Shown: positions 33,117-45,354, counted from the stretch's first letter. The stretch: 64,000 bases of DNA from Bryum argenteum (GCA_037043015.1 CM073321.1:7274001-7338000), one strand, 5' to 3'. Notes: generated by a model from the letters alone, not told the origin. Numbers and translations: made by a program.

Positions 33117-36100
33117 CAGTACCAAGTCGACAATCTCTCTTGTCGGCAGTACCAAGTTCTTGAGGTAGCCGCCTCCTTGGCACTTGCACTGCGTTCCAAG
33201 GTGGCTAGCCCCGCAATGCTCCAAGCATCCCTTTACTTGCAAAATGGCTAAGTCTCAAAGGTGGCACCCGATAGGTCTAAGGTCCTTTCCACCCAAGAAC
33301 TTTCCTTGGAATGACCCACATAAACTAGACCTATCCACTTTGAGACTCACTTGGAATGCCCCCAATGGCCCCAAGTTAGGCTCAACTAGTCCATCATACT
33401 CACATGACTTAGGATTGAATTCAAGGCTAACCAACACTTTCTTGGTCGCAACACCAAGCCCTCTTTTCGAACACCTAGGCTCACAACTGGTGAACTTTGC
33501 TCGCCTAGGGCTAGTGCTAAGTCCCGCCCGACCTAGCCTTTGCTTCACTCTACCGAGACTTGGGTGATCAAGCCATGCGTTGACGATGGTCAACCCGCAA
33601 AGGGCACTTTTATGAGCCCGTGCCACTACCTTGCTCCCGCCCGAGCAAGTCCTAAGCTTAAGAGTCGTGGGGGTTCACCCACTCACAACTCCCAAGCCAA
33701 GGTCCCTGTTTTGCAGCATTCCAAGTATTGGCTTCGCGTATCCTTCAACCTCTTCAAACCAACCTAGCAATCCAAAATGAGATTAGGACTCATCTCACTT
33801 CCAACATGCAATCAAGGAACTTGCCAGCATCTTTATTGTCAACCAAGTATTACAACATGTGTCATTTGCACCAAGTGCTAGACAAAACTTAGGCCAAGTG
33901 TACACAAGTGTGGTGATTCACCCCACTTCAAAGGTTGATGTCCTCATCAATGCTTTCTCGGTGTCTTGGATCTCCGTTGGCTTTCATACCTTTCCACCAT
34001 CTACTTTGCATTGGCCATGGACTTGGCCTCAACCCATGTTGTTTCCTTCTCATGGTACCCCCGCCTCTTCACCAAGTATTCTTTGCCCTTTTTCTTGGTG
34101 ATCCGGCAGTTCATAATGCAATTTACTCCAAACTCCAAGTGATCACCAAGTAGTTCGGGTGGAGGCCGCAACACTTGCTTGCGTTCCGGCCTCACCTTAT
34201 CTTTGTGATATGGCTTGAGTAATGACACATGGAAGGTGGGATGAATCATGGTCTCCGGTGGTAAGTCCAACTTATACACATCCTCAAACAACCGTTTTGC
34301 AATGACAAATGGACTCACATACTTTGCCATGGATATGGGAGTCAAGCCATCCGGTAAGGTGAAGTTCTTCACATTCTACCACACCTTTTAGCCTTCCTCA
34401 TACTCCTCATGGCGCCGCCCTTTGTTAACTTGTTTCACATACCTCTTCGGGCCTTGTCGAGGTTTTTCTTGGTCCTTTTCAATAAGTTGCTATCTCATGG
34501 CTACCAAGTCTTTTGCACCTTGGCTTTGTTCCATCTTCTAATTGCAATCCATTCAAAGGCTAGGTCATTAGGCATAAGTGGCTTCACACATAAGCCAACT
34601 TGGGCGGCGATTGACTCATAGCACCATGCCTCAATGCATTATGGCTACCAACCGCCTAACCCAAGTAATCACTCCAATCACTTTGGTCTTCGGCAACCCA
34701 TGATGCCGCCACCAAACGCTGAAAAGGAGCACCACCTTGTCAAAGGCGGTCGCCATCCCTTTTGTTGGCTCCATCCTTGCCAACTTACAAAACCTATCCA
34801 CCACCACAAAGATGGCGTCACTTCCTCGTGACTCCGGAAGGCTTGTAATAAAATCCATGGAGACACACTCCCATGGACCATCCGGGATAGGCAAAGGCCG
34901 TAACAAACCCACGTGCTTTTGATGTGGCGCCCGTTGGCTTGATATTCAAGTGATACAAGTCTTCACATAATGGGCAATGTGTTCCCTTATTTCGGGCCAA
35001 TAGAACCTCTTTGAAACCAAACATATGGTGGACTTCTCCCCCCTATGCCCGGCCAAGCGGTTGTCATGCTCCTCCTTGAGCACACACTCAACCTCCACAT
35101 GCCCTTTGGAACACATACCCTATTTTGCTTGAACTTGATCATAACTTGATGAAGTTGGATTCCGTTGGGCTTCTTGCCACGCCTTAGTTCACTTAAGAAC
35201 TTTTGAGCCTTGGGGTCTTTCATATCCGCCTCCCTTATCCGTTTTGCCAAATCAACTTCTCCCGCATACATCACTCTCAAGACTTGCGTGGTATTTGACT
35301 TGTGTTCATCATTCCAACCTAGTGCCTCCGGTGCCCATTCACTCGGCCCGGCTTGTGACTCAACTCCACATTTATGAGCACTAAGGTAACATGCCACCTC
35401 AATTGCTTGGGTGTAACTTTGGCTTATGTTTCAAAGTACTTCAATGAAACATTATTGGTGAATACCTTGGTCTTGTGGAGACCAAGGTAATGTTGCCATG
35501 TCTTCAAACAATGCACCATGGCAAACATCTCCTTTTCATGCAATTGGCTTCCTTCTTGCATGAGCACTCCCCCGACGGCAAAGTCACTTGCATCGGTGTG
35601 CACCTCAAAAGGCTTATCAAACTCCGGGAACTTCAATACCGGCGGGGAGGAGAGGTTCTCCTTGAGTTTTTTTGAAATGCTTGCAGACATGAATCGTTCC
35701 CATCCAAGGCCAAGTTTTTCTTAAGCAATCCGGACATGGACTTAGCAATCTTGGAGAAGTTCTTTATGAACCTCCCCTAGTAATAGGCCAACCCAAGCAA
35801 TGACCTCAATTCCCTTTGTGAAGTGGGTTGGCTCCCCTTCTTGATTGCTTCTACCTTCTTGTGGTCCGGTTTGTCACTTTGCCCCGTCATAATGTGTCTC
35901 AAGAGCTCAATCTCTTGCAAGCCAAACTCACTCTTCTCCCCATTTGTTACCACTTATTGTCCCTAAGTTTTTGAAGCACAATTGCAAGGTGCTATGCATG
36001 CACTTCCGCCGTTTTGGAGATCACCAATATGTCATGAATGTAACAATGACAAGCCCATCCATCTCTTAATGGAATACCGTATTCATGAAGGTTGTGAACA

Positions 36101-36465
36101 TTGATGGGGCGTTGCACAACCCAAAAGGCATCACGAAAGCCTTTTCCACGTCCCAAATACTCTTGGGAGGTGTGGGGTTAAAAGTGAGCTTATTCACTTC
36201 AAGTCCCAAATCGGTCCTTAGCATTATCAAGAACCGGGTTTCCTCTAACTCCTCTAAGTTCACCAAGTTGATCCTACTCCCCAACATGTTGGGTGCCTTG
36301 GTGAACTCCAACTCAATCTCCTTGCCTTCGGGGTTGGCAACCACACTCAATGGCCGCCTCCTTATATCCACCCCATAGGTGTCAAAGAAAGTAGTACCCA
36401 AGATGAGATCAATCCCATCCATCTCACTTATAGTGAAGTTTTCCACAATGACAAAAGCTGGCTTC
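33117..36465 (-). mobile_element. Inverted, truncated chromovirus internal region (element C)
   Basis: On the - strand: end of protease (EMDGIDLILGTTFFDTYGVD, about 36410), an internally deleted RT (AFVMPFGLCNAPSMFTTFMN, about 36100; FGLQEIELL and LLGLAYY in broken frames), RNase H start (FEVHTDASDFAVGGVLMQEG, about 35600), integrase zinc domain (about 35050), core (MDFITSLPESRGSDAIF, about 34840) and chromodomain-like end (34001-34372). It is nearly identical to the reverse complement of 28080-30490. It has no LTR next to it: it ends in ORFX copy 4 at 36465 and in element D at 33115. Confidence 0.85.
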
Positions 36466-36890
36466 TCTGAGTTGAGGATGGGTGCCAGAAACCTCAATAG
36501 GCGACGTTCCTTTGCATTGATGCAGTCCGCCACCCGGTACCCGTCGTTCTTGTGCACGGGATTGTAGCGCATGGCACTAAGTGATTGGTTGTTGCTCACC
36601 AGGATGTAAGGCATAGAGGAGTCTCGGAAGCTGTAGGTCGCTCTTTAGCAGCTCTACTCCCAGAACTCCGGTTTTGCTCAGACTGGGTTGTCCCCGAAGT
36701 CTACCGCATCGTGTTCGGAGACAGCCTCCTCAACAATACCTACTCCGTTCACGTCCCACGCAACCCAATACAGGCACACGCAACTCATCTACGTGAAGTC
36801 CTCGACCAACTGTGCTCGGGCAACCACTCTCTTCGGAATGCCGACCCGGATGAGCTTGCGGCTGATGGGCACCGTTCTGCTGACGTACGT
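36466..36890 (-). pseudogene. ORFX copy 4, joined to chromovirus protease
   Basis: Following one frame through three stops: PISRKLIRVGIPKR, WDVNGVGIVEEAVSEHDAVDF, then RATYSFRDSSMPYILV, GYRVADCINAKERRLLRFLAPIL and NSEKPAF. Each block has a counterpart in copies 1 and 2. After NSEKPAF the open frame continues directly into chromovirus protease (VIVENFTISEMDGID), so the two are fused in one ORF of 182 codons. Confidence 0.6.
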
Positions 36891-37817
36891 TACTCCGGGT
36901 ACCGTCTCTCTTGGCGATGGCGCTCCCAATCAACGTGCACCGAAGGGAGCACAATCGCGCGCGTGTGCGAACAAATGCGACGAAGTTGGTGAGCGCGGAA
37001 AACAAGAAAGATGAAAAGAGGGCGGTAAACGGGCCGTTTCCGAGCGGAAGTGAAAAAGGGGAGGATGGTACAAATTATCATTTGGCGGTGCGCCATTATG
37101 ACGAGCGTTTCTGGTCAAGGTCCGGCGGCGCCGCCACCTAGATTTCTGTACAGCTGGATTGTATCCGCGGTCGGTCATCTCCGGCCTCAGCCGTTTCCCT
37201 GTACTAGATCTTGCATATTGAGAAGATGTTGAGTCAGGGTCTTTAAATCATGCTCCTCCAATCCTCCCATGGACTTGAAGAACTCGCGAGTCAAGACGGC
37301 TGTCGAACCTTGTTCTCCAAAATTTTGAGTTTTGTTGTGTGTTTAGTGTTTAGAATAGTACTTTAATGGCTAAGAATAATGATCGGATGGCTAAAACCGG
37401 TCAGTTAGTAGTTCCTTAGTATGGCAGCCAATCCGATTGACCTTAGTGGATTGTTAGGGTTACCAAAAGTCCGGTAATCCAATTTCCCCGCGACTGTGAG
37501 TAGTATGGTCCGGATAGGCCCCTACATTCGGAGTAGTAGCCGGTTTACTGTCAGGGTAGTCGGAATGGCGGCGCAACCGGAAATGTTCGGACTGCTGCTT
37601 TTAAGTTCTGCCGCCATCAATTACTCCCACTCTGTAAGTGATTTGTACGCTCGGAGTGCTCCTTCACTCCCGCACACCCAATTTCACCTCCCATTTTGAA
37701 TTCTGAGCGTCCAATTAGTGTTCCGGAGAATAGGGTTTGCGCGGAAGAGAGTTTGGAGAGAGAGAGGAGTTTTGAAGGAGAGCAGGAAGTTTGGAAGAAG
37801 CGCAAGTACTGCCGCAC
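36891..37817 (+). other. 5' flank of ORFX copy 2
   Basis: No gene supported. From about 37260 it resembles the flank of ORFX copy 1 (see 9660-10633). TTTTAAG near 37599 could be a TATA-like box. Confidence 0.5.
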
Positions 37818-40205
37818 GATGCCGAGGAAGCGAGCTGACTTGCCGTGGAGGTTGGGGAAGCCAATCCCGATGAAGATGGTGAAACAGGATTTTCCGCGGA
37901 ATCAAAAGCATGGGGAGCAGCTGCGGGAGGACCTCGTCCGGATGGGCTGCGAGGGTTTTTTTAAGGTCCCCTGGGATCTTGTCGAGCAGAAGATTGTCGA
38001 GGAAGTGGTCAACAAGGAGTGGCCGGAGGAGCACCGGAATCACAAGTTGCGTGGCAAACAGGGAAGCTCGACGCCGAAGCAATGGCAGGCCACCTACCGG
38101 TTTCCCAACTCGGTGGTGGGCTACATCACAAAAAAGGGTGATGAGGGGCTGAAGAGTCGATTCAACCAGCCGCCCGACAACAAGGACGGCTTCAAGCTTG
38201 ATCAATGCAAGAATGCGCGGGACCAAGGATTACTCTGGTTTCTGCTGCCTATCCTCAGTTCGGATAAGCCGACTTCTTGCACGATCAAGCTCATGAAGTC
38301 CATTCTGTGGAGCTACGACCTAAGGAGGGTGATCAAATGGCACCACATCATCAACAAGGTTGTGCAGAAGGAGGTGGCCAAGATCGGCAACAAGAAGGGA
38401 TGTCCCTTGACGCCCTATCTCTACTATATGTACGCCCGGTATGGTATTCTAACTATTCTTACTCAACCGGAAGCGGCAAGATGGAAGAGGCTACAGCCCT
38501 TGGAGGTCGCTCCTCCCCATGTTGGCCTAACTTCGGAATCCGAGGAGGAGGAGCCAGATAGGGTAGTCTTCGACTTGGAGGGATTTCCCAAGTATGTCAA
38601 CCGGACTCTACAGAAGAAGAAGAAGGCCAATCTCTATGGAGCTGGACCTAGCAGCGCACCCCGGAGGTCAACCCCACGGAAGCACACCGGACAAAGGCCA
38701 GCAACCTGGTCGACACAAGCGATTCCATCCATCTTCACACCTTACGGAGATGAGGAGGAGGAATCAGAGGAAGACCAAGAAGAGGAAGAGGCGACTCCTC
38801 GGATCTGGAGAAGGACGCGTTTACAGCAACGGGCAGCCAAAACCGTAGCAGAGGCTGGAGGGGATCAATCCGAGGAAGATGATAATCAAGAAGAGGACGA
38901 TCCAGAAGGAGAAGATTCGGACGAGGAGGAAGAAGGAGGAGCCCGATGGGAAATCCCCGCCCAACCGGGAACGAGTGCTGGAAGGAAGAACAAGAGGAAG
39001 TTCACACCCCGGTTGGCATGGTGCGGACTCATAAATCGACACCTAAGAATAGAAGAAAGGCTTCCCGAGCAGCAGCCACATCGGGTTCAGTTGATCCGCC
39101 CAGAGTAGCGTCACCAGCTTCAGCCTCTGAGCACGCAACCACAGGAAGGCAAGTGCCAAACTTGAAGGTGAAGACGAGCAAGAAGAAGAGGACGATCGAA
39201 GCGGAGCCGGTGGAGCCGGAAGGCAGAGAAGAGGAGGAGGAAGCCCTGGATCCCGATGTCATGCAGGATTCGGAACCCATCCCGGTTATCAATCCGGGAG
39301 GTGATGTCCAACCCGATCCGGTTGACGTCCCGATGACGAGTTCAGTTACCTGCGACAGCACCTGCCCCGAAGACAACACCTGCGACAGCACCTGCAAGTC
39401 CGGTTGATGTCCCGATGACGGAATCAGTCAGCCCAGCGGAATTGGTAGGTGTGCAAGGGGATACCGGAGTAGTCGCCCCAGCCCAAAGAAAGGTGGAATC
39501 CGCTCAGCCGGCAGGAGTCGGCGTAGTCGGACCTCGTGAAGATGAAGGAGGGCGGGCCATCACTGGATACGCCATAGCCGAATTGCAGAGGGAGGAGGAT
39601 AAGACACCGGGTGCAGGACCCATGGTGGCACCAGAAGTACAACTTGAAGTGCAGCCGGAATTGGAACCGGTAGTGCAACTGGATGTGCAACCAGCAATTC
39701 AACCAGTAGTTTAACCAGTAGTCAAGGCAGTGGAAGAACCGCGTAGACAACCGGTTATGGAGGAGTCGAAAAACCCGTACAAGATCTCCCAATCTAGGAG
39801 CAGACCAAAGCGATGATATTGGAGGAAAGTGCTGAGGAGGCTACCACGGTATTATTGGAGGAGATGCAAGTAGAAGAGGGCAAACAGAAGGACGAGGTGA
39901 CGTCCCCCAAGCCGGTGGCCCGCGTAAGTACTCCGGTTTCTGTGCGTATCGGAGTAATTCTCCCTTTTGTGCAGATTCAGGAGCCGGCCGACCTGTGTCA
40001 GATCGCCATTCGGATGCCCGGGACCTCTGGGTCAATGTGGAGGAGTGTAGATCTGAACGTGCTATTTCCAATCCCGGTGAGGATTGTCGATACCAATCCG
40101 GAGAGCACGCGAGGATCTGGGGAGTCTACACCCACGGCGGAAGAGGATAAGACTCCTACGCGGAGTCCCGGTCGTAGAAACTCCTTTTTGCGACCCTACA
40201 GCTAG
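37818..40205 (+). pseudogene. ORFX copy 2, longest copy, with acidic repeat-rich tail
   Basis: Start taken at MPRKRADLPW (37818). The frame is open upstream to 37696, but the homology with copy 1 starts here. The N-terminal domain of about 200 aa (MGCEGFFKVPWDL, WQATYRFPNSVVGYI, LLWFLLPILSSDKP, KLMKSILWSYD, NKKGCPLTPYLYYMYARYGILT) is intact. The tail is acidic and highly charged (DEEEESEEDQEEEE, EGEDSDEEEEGG). A shift near 39000 moves the tail to a frame with KTSKKKRTIEAEPVEPEG. Later frames carry Val/Gln/Pro-rich repeats (VQLEVQPELEPVVQLDVQP) up to 40205. Function unknown. Confidence 0.6.
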
Positions 40206-40850
40206 TAGAGACTTTGAGGGAACCGCCGTTAGCGAGCCCGGGGAACCAGGAATCCGGGTCAGCAAAGAAGGCTGCGCCACCTTCCACTCCGGCTAGACCA
40301 GTCATAGACGAGGGCGTAATTTAGTAGGTAGTAGAATTAGATATTTAGATTAAGGACAAAAATGCAGATGCATAGCTAAATCTACTCACTCCGAAAATCT
40401 CAGATTCCGGATATTTTGGATCTGATGAGGGTTCCCAGTTAAGTCGGGAGCCCTGGATACTTATGGGGTATTCTACGGAGTCGCTCGGGTCTTATTTGTA
40501 TTTCCTGCACCATCGAGTAAAGGTTTAGCTTGCATCTCCACCCTGTGAGTCTTTGTTGTTGTGTGATTTCGGAGTTGTCTTGTGTAAGTGCGGTCTGTAT
40601 CCGGTTGTAGTGACAGGAAGTCCCTTAAAGATTTGGTGGCTGCCGCTCTGGTACCCGGTTTGGGGTTGTTGGGGTGGTTGCGCTGTCAGTAAAGATCCGA
40701 GTGGGAGAGTCTGAGCGTACGTGTGTGTACTGGTCGAAGGGGTTGCAACTGTACTCCGGATTGGACAGAGGTTCTGAGTTAGTGAGTAAAGCTGGCCTGG
40801 TAGCCAACCTCTCAGATGGGATATCCAGTAGAGGGATGTGAACCAAAAAA
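40206..40850. other. 3' flank of ORFX copy 2
   Basis: Noncoding, rich in CCGG and GTGTG words. No polypurine tract, LTR end or gene recognised. Confidence 0.45.
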
Positions 40851-42230
40851 CCATCATGAGGTGGCCTTTGGTCACAAGGGGTTATTTTAACAATGGAAAA
40901 CGGGAAAGGGAAAAGAAACAACAAGAAACTTGGAAGAGAATGGACAACAAGAAGACTTGGGGGAAGAATTTCCCCCACTGGTCCGAATCACATGGAGGTG
41001 GCCCTTAGTTTTTGGTCCACCATTTCTTCGTCGTAACTCCAAATGGGGCGTGCCGTAGCTTTTTGGAAAGCTAACCTCAATGTGCACACACCCCTAAAAT
41101 CTCAGAACCAGAAGGTTTGTGAGCTAGGACTGATTGCCCTTTGACTGCGGCTCTTTTTTCTACTGCTGGTGGGGAAAATCCTTCAACACCTCTAACTTTA
41201 GAGACCCATATCTCCCTCCCTAAAACTCGGAATTGAGCATGTTATATACCAATGGAAAGCTCTACTCACATCACAAGCTACACAAGCTACAAATCTCAGC
41301 TAACTTGGATAAAAACTGAGTGAATGATGAGGGAAAAACTGAGAGGTACAGGAAAAGACACCACACATTCAAGGCAATTTCTACTTGCATGGAAAAGGAG
41401 ATGAAGAGAGGTGAGAAGGAGGCCCATGGCCTTCCTTCTCTCACTAACTAAGCATTAGAAGAGGGAGAGGGAAAACACCAACATGAATCAATGAACAAGA
41501 GGAGAAGAGATTGATTAAACAAGAAAGATCAAGGAAAACAAGGAAGAGAACAAGGTGGAGGAGGAGGCCTACGGCCCTCCTTCTACTACTCTAACTAGAT
41601 TGATGAGATTGTGCAAGAAGCTTGGAAACAAGCTCTTAAATACAACATAAGGAGCCGCCGGAGAGGCAGCTCACCTTAACCCTATCAAGGCTCAAAGCCC
41701 TAATCTAAGGTCCTTGTGAATTAATGTTGCCCCAACTCCATAGCGCTCCGTTCTTCCAACACACCAACTACTCCACCGGCTCTATGAATGAATGTAACTT
41801 ACCAATGCCACCACGAAGTTAGATGAACAAAACAAATACAATCAAATCACAAACACAAACATAAATACCAAAAGTTAATTACGCAAGGCTAACGGTAAAT
41901 ATCTAACCCAAAGTCAAGCAACTAATCTTATGCTAATTAAGGATCCACTAGGGGGCTTTTTACCTCCTCTAGTCCTTCCTTATTAAACCATTCACTCCTA
42001 ATCTAATTTAAATTCAAAATTGATGCTAAATAATCTACCCTAGGCCTTACAAAAATTATCTTTTAACATGCATATTATGTTCACAACTTAATTATCTTGA
42101 TTTTGTTAAATAACCCCAAGATTGCATTGTTCATTAACAATTCACTCACAAAACCAATGAAAAACTTACAATGAAACAAGAGAGCCAAATCAAGCTCTCA
42201 CAAGGGAGTTCTCACTGGAACTAGTGTGTA
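40851..42230. repeat. Unassigned repeat-like stretch, possible LTR relic
   Basis: A-rich and GGAAAAG-rich, with words typical of plant LTRs on the - strand (CCATATCTCC, TTTGGAAAGCT, and GTATTTAAGAGC near 41640 as a TATA-like box). No ORF of interest and no matched ends found, so the assignment is weak. Confidence 0.35.
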
Positions 42231-42847
42231 AACCCGGAAACCGGTTTAGTTCTAAAGGACGTTAGTCGAAATCTGGAGATTGAACAGCGGGATACTATTC
42301 ACTGCAATCTGGATCGCAAGTTATCATTAGACTAAGGAGAGGGAGAAAACCTGATAACTGCTTGAGTGACCTGCTATTTGGAAGGTGAAACCGGGTGGCA
42401 GAAGTAGTTGTAAGGGAAGAACTCCTGAAGAGGGAGAGACGAAGTATCAAGTAACAAACCGGTGAAACTCCAATTACCTAAATCAACCGGTAGAGAGTGA
42501 TATAATTCCGCACTCTTCAAATTTATAGGAAGGATCTCTCCGAGGATTTACGGAGGTAAAACTAAATCAACATTCGTTACTTAAACGCTACCCGATTGGT
42601 AGAGTACTCGATTGGGAAGGGAAACTAGATCAAGAATTTCCCGCTTACCTGGGGTTTTGGATTGAGGTTGACCGGATCCGAGTGAAATAGTCATCGGTGT
42701 CGCCAACCGGATTGGGTAGGTCGTTGTAGCATTAAACCGGTAGCCCTACCTAGATTGAGTCTTGTTTCACACTTCATAGAGTCTCCAAGGAACGTTACCC
42801 GGAAGGTAGACCCTTTTCTTAGGAATTAGTGGTTAATTGGATTGTTT
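42231..42847. other. CCGGT-rich spacer
   Basis: No gene. Repeated AACCGGT words recall the ORFX flanks. It abuts the truncated 3' end of ParB-like gene 2. Confidence 0.4.
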
Positions 42848-42853
42848 TTGGTC

Positions 42854-44759
42854 CTACTTGGTTTGGTAACTCGCGACAACGGCCTCCTTGGATTTCAAGT
42901 CCCAGTCATGAGCTTGATTGAAAGGCGCGCAAGTATCGGGTTCGATTAAGTGTTCTAGCCCGTTAGCCACGATAACGGTGGACCACAACTGGTATACGTT
43001 CTTAGAAGCAGGGATGATGTCTAATTCGTTAACGAGGTTGGCTAGCCTCAAGAGCTTGTCGGTTGTTTTAGTATTGATACTCATGAAGTGTTTGACCATG
43101 GCCTCCTCTAAATCCTGAAGAAAAAACAAGGACGTGATTGACAGACATGACGAGATGATATTGAACGTTTAGTTAGACTCGAGCTAAATTCAACGCGAAC
43201 TACCTGAAATGAAAATACAATATGTAGCAAAACCTACCTCATACTTCTGTCAGGCAGCAGCTTGTTCGACAAACTCACGACTAGACTTGGGCTTCGGACC
43301 ACACTTCACGGGCGACCCATAGTCCAACCAAACACTCATCGCACCCATGATGTTTGTGGCCCACGAGGGTGTGAACGTTCCGACGATGTTGGTCTTCTTT
43401 GCCATGATTGACACGTCCATAATTATGTTCGCGTCAGAATGCCAAACAACATGTTTCTGCCAAGTTTTGAAGGAGGTGATTTCCTCTCGTGGGATTCTAG
43501 CATCCCTTATTAGCTCCTCAGCGGCTTGAACATGATGCTGCCCATCGATGACACGGAACATGCACTTTGAGGCAAGTAGTGCATCCCTGTCCCATATCTG
43601 AGGAGCCTCAGCGATCATGGACATAATAATGATGGACTGCCTTGACTTCAAATCGATTGCATTTGTCAAGATATTCTTGTAATGCACAACTCCGGCGGGC
43701 TCTAGCTCCCGGACGATGTACCGCGCATCGGCTTTCACAAGGAGATTAATTCATACAATGACTGAAGTCGAGTCCTTTCCAGAAACGTAACAGGGCTCGC
43801 ACTTCTCCCATGAATCCTTAAGAGTCTTACTTGCTGCATCGTAGTCAATATCCTTCTCGGAAGTGGCATGCTTCATAGAAGGATTCAGATAAGTAAGTGT
43901 ACTTCCTCCCAAATTACTTGTGGATTTCTTACCCTTCTTATTAGCACCTGAAGAGGAGCGGTTCCAGTTGGGGCCTTTCTTGGAAGGAGTAGGAGTTGCC
44001 TCAAGTGAGGCCATACCCGATCGAGTTGTCCCTGACCCGGTACCCTCATCCAAAGCAGCCACAGGTGCCTTTGACAAGGGAGCTTTCTCCTTAGCCTTGC
44101 TTACTTCGTGATCAGTCAAGGCACTCCAGATATTTATGGTATACCACTGGTAGGTCTGAACAAATTTCTTGGGAGAGCTCAGAGTGAGTATGTTCTTGAC
44201 AATGTGGTCTACAAGTCTCGGCTCCGTCTTCCCGACCAGGTAAGCCCTAATAGTCTCGTGCAAATATCAAACATCGTTCGTAGGAAACACGATAGTCTAC
44301 ACGAACCCAGAGACGTAGGTCGCCTAAAGCGTGATCAAGAGGTGCAATTCCTCATAGTTGACAAACAAGATGTATGTCTTGTTGCAGATGGAAAGATACG
44401 CAGGATTATTTTCAGACTGCTGGAAAAGGTGGAAAAATGTGGACTTATCAATGAGGTAGATGGACTACGATAAAATGGAATGCGCCTTCGGAGCCCACAA
44501 CACCCCGGATCGCTCGGCGTCCTCGGCAACAGAAGCAAGGACATCCGACGGCTCCAGGAGTAAAGGCGCAAGGTAGCCTTCAATAGCTTTTGTGTCGAAC
44601 ACCACCTAAGATGACTGGAAACGACAGGAATTAGCTTGAACCGAGCTAAATTCTTAGCCAGGGATGTACCGGATGTGATTTTTGAAATGAAAACAAACCA
44701 ATAGGGTTTAATCGATGTATTCTTACCTCATTATCACGACCTTCATCCCGAGTCCCCAT
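42854..44759 (-). pseudogene. ParB-like gene 2 (DGQH motif), truncated at 3' end
   Basis: Modelled as exon 1 44759-44727 (MGTRDEGRDNE, donor GTAAGA), exon 2 44605-43238 and exon 3 43114-42854, with GT-AG introns. Exon 2 has a decayed N-terminal part, HETIRAYLVGKTEPRL, a Ser/Lys/Gly-rich linker, DYDAASKTLKDSWEKC, then FRVIDGQHHVQAAEEL (about 43555-43510), which matches the Asp-Gly-x-His signature of ParB/sulfiredoxin-fold proteins. WQKHVVWHSDANIIMD and WATNIMGAMSVW follow. Exon 3 has EEAMVKHFMSINTKTTDK. Every block has a counterpart in gene 1. Stops at about 43752 and 43250. Six 21-bp palindromes lie in its introns and 5' flank. The ParB-fold assignment rests on a short motif. Confidence 0.55.
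43168..43188. promoter_or_regulatory. Family-2 palindrome in internal intron of gene 2
   Basis: Left arm TTTAGTTAG, spacer ACT, right arm CGAGCTAAA. It sits inside the intron 43237-43115, the same intron that holds the family-1 site 56772 in gene 1. Confidence 0.7.
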
Positions 44760-45020
44760 AATAAAGTCTATCTCTCAGTTAGCTGAAATGATTCTAGTGA
44801 TTATTCTGGAGCGAGCCATGTATGCAATCTAGCACATAAAATAGTGAGTGTCTACGCTGACTAAAAAAAGAAGGGCGGCTACTTAGCTCGGGTCGAGCTG
44901 ATTTTCCAAGGATAGTGCTGAACTTCTAATTTATTTAGCTCGAATCGAGGTGAAAGCATAGATTTTAGCTCGTAAAGTGGAATAAACGTGTTTTGCAAGG
45001 TAAACACGCATCGAGCTAAA
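44630..45020. promoter_or_regulatory. Family-2 palindrome cluster, intron 1 and 5' flank of gene 2
   Basis: Sites at 44630-44650 (intron 1), 44882-44902 (left TTAGCTCG, spacer GGT, right CGAGCTGA) and 44934-44954 (TTTAGCTCG, AAT, CGAGGTGAA). Half sites lie at 44964-44984 and 45000-45020. The consensus arms are TTTAGCTCG and CGAGCTAAA with three bases between. All lie within 300 bp of exon 1, as expected for operator-like sites. Confidence 0.7.
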
Positions 45021-45354
45021 TGCACACTGTAAACCTAGGCAACAAATCAAAATGTATCGCACGAAGAATGAGTTTGCAAATTTCAACTTCAAATGCAAAA
45101 TGCAATTGCAATCACAATGGCGTACCTAATAAGAGTACTTGTAAGTAAGACAATCACAAAACCCTGCTCCGGAAGCAAGCAAAACAAGCTGAGAAACGAA
45201 AACTTCACTTTACTTTGCACTATGTGACAAGGTGGTAGAATTGCGTGACAGATGTGAGGGTGAATGCGAGAACAAATGCGAGCGATAGAGGTGCAAAAGG
45301 GCAAGCGTCAAGAAGCGGGAAGAGTGGAATGGGAGGAGTTAACGCGCAAGCTGA

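Noticed and set aside
28700-34922. Antisense ORFs mirrored in elements B and C
   Set aside because: They are shadows of the integrase and chromodomain frames, duplicated because B and C are inverted copies.
40525-41087. - strand ORFs of 66-117 codons
   Set aside because: No motif, overlap the ORFX 3' flank and a probable LTR relic, and different frames overlap each other.
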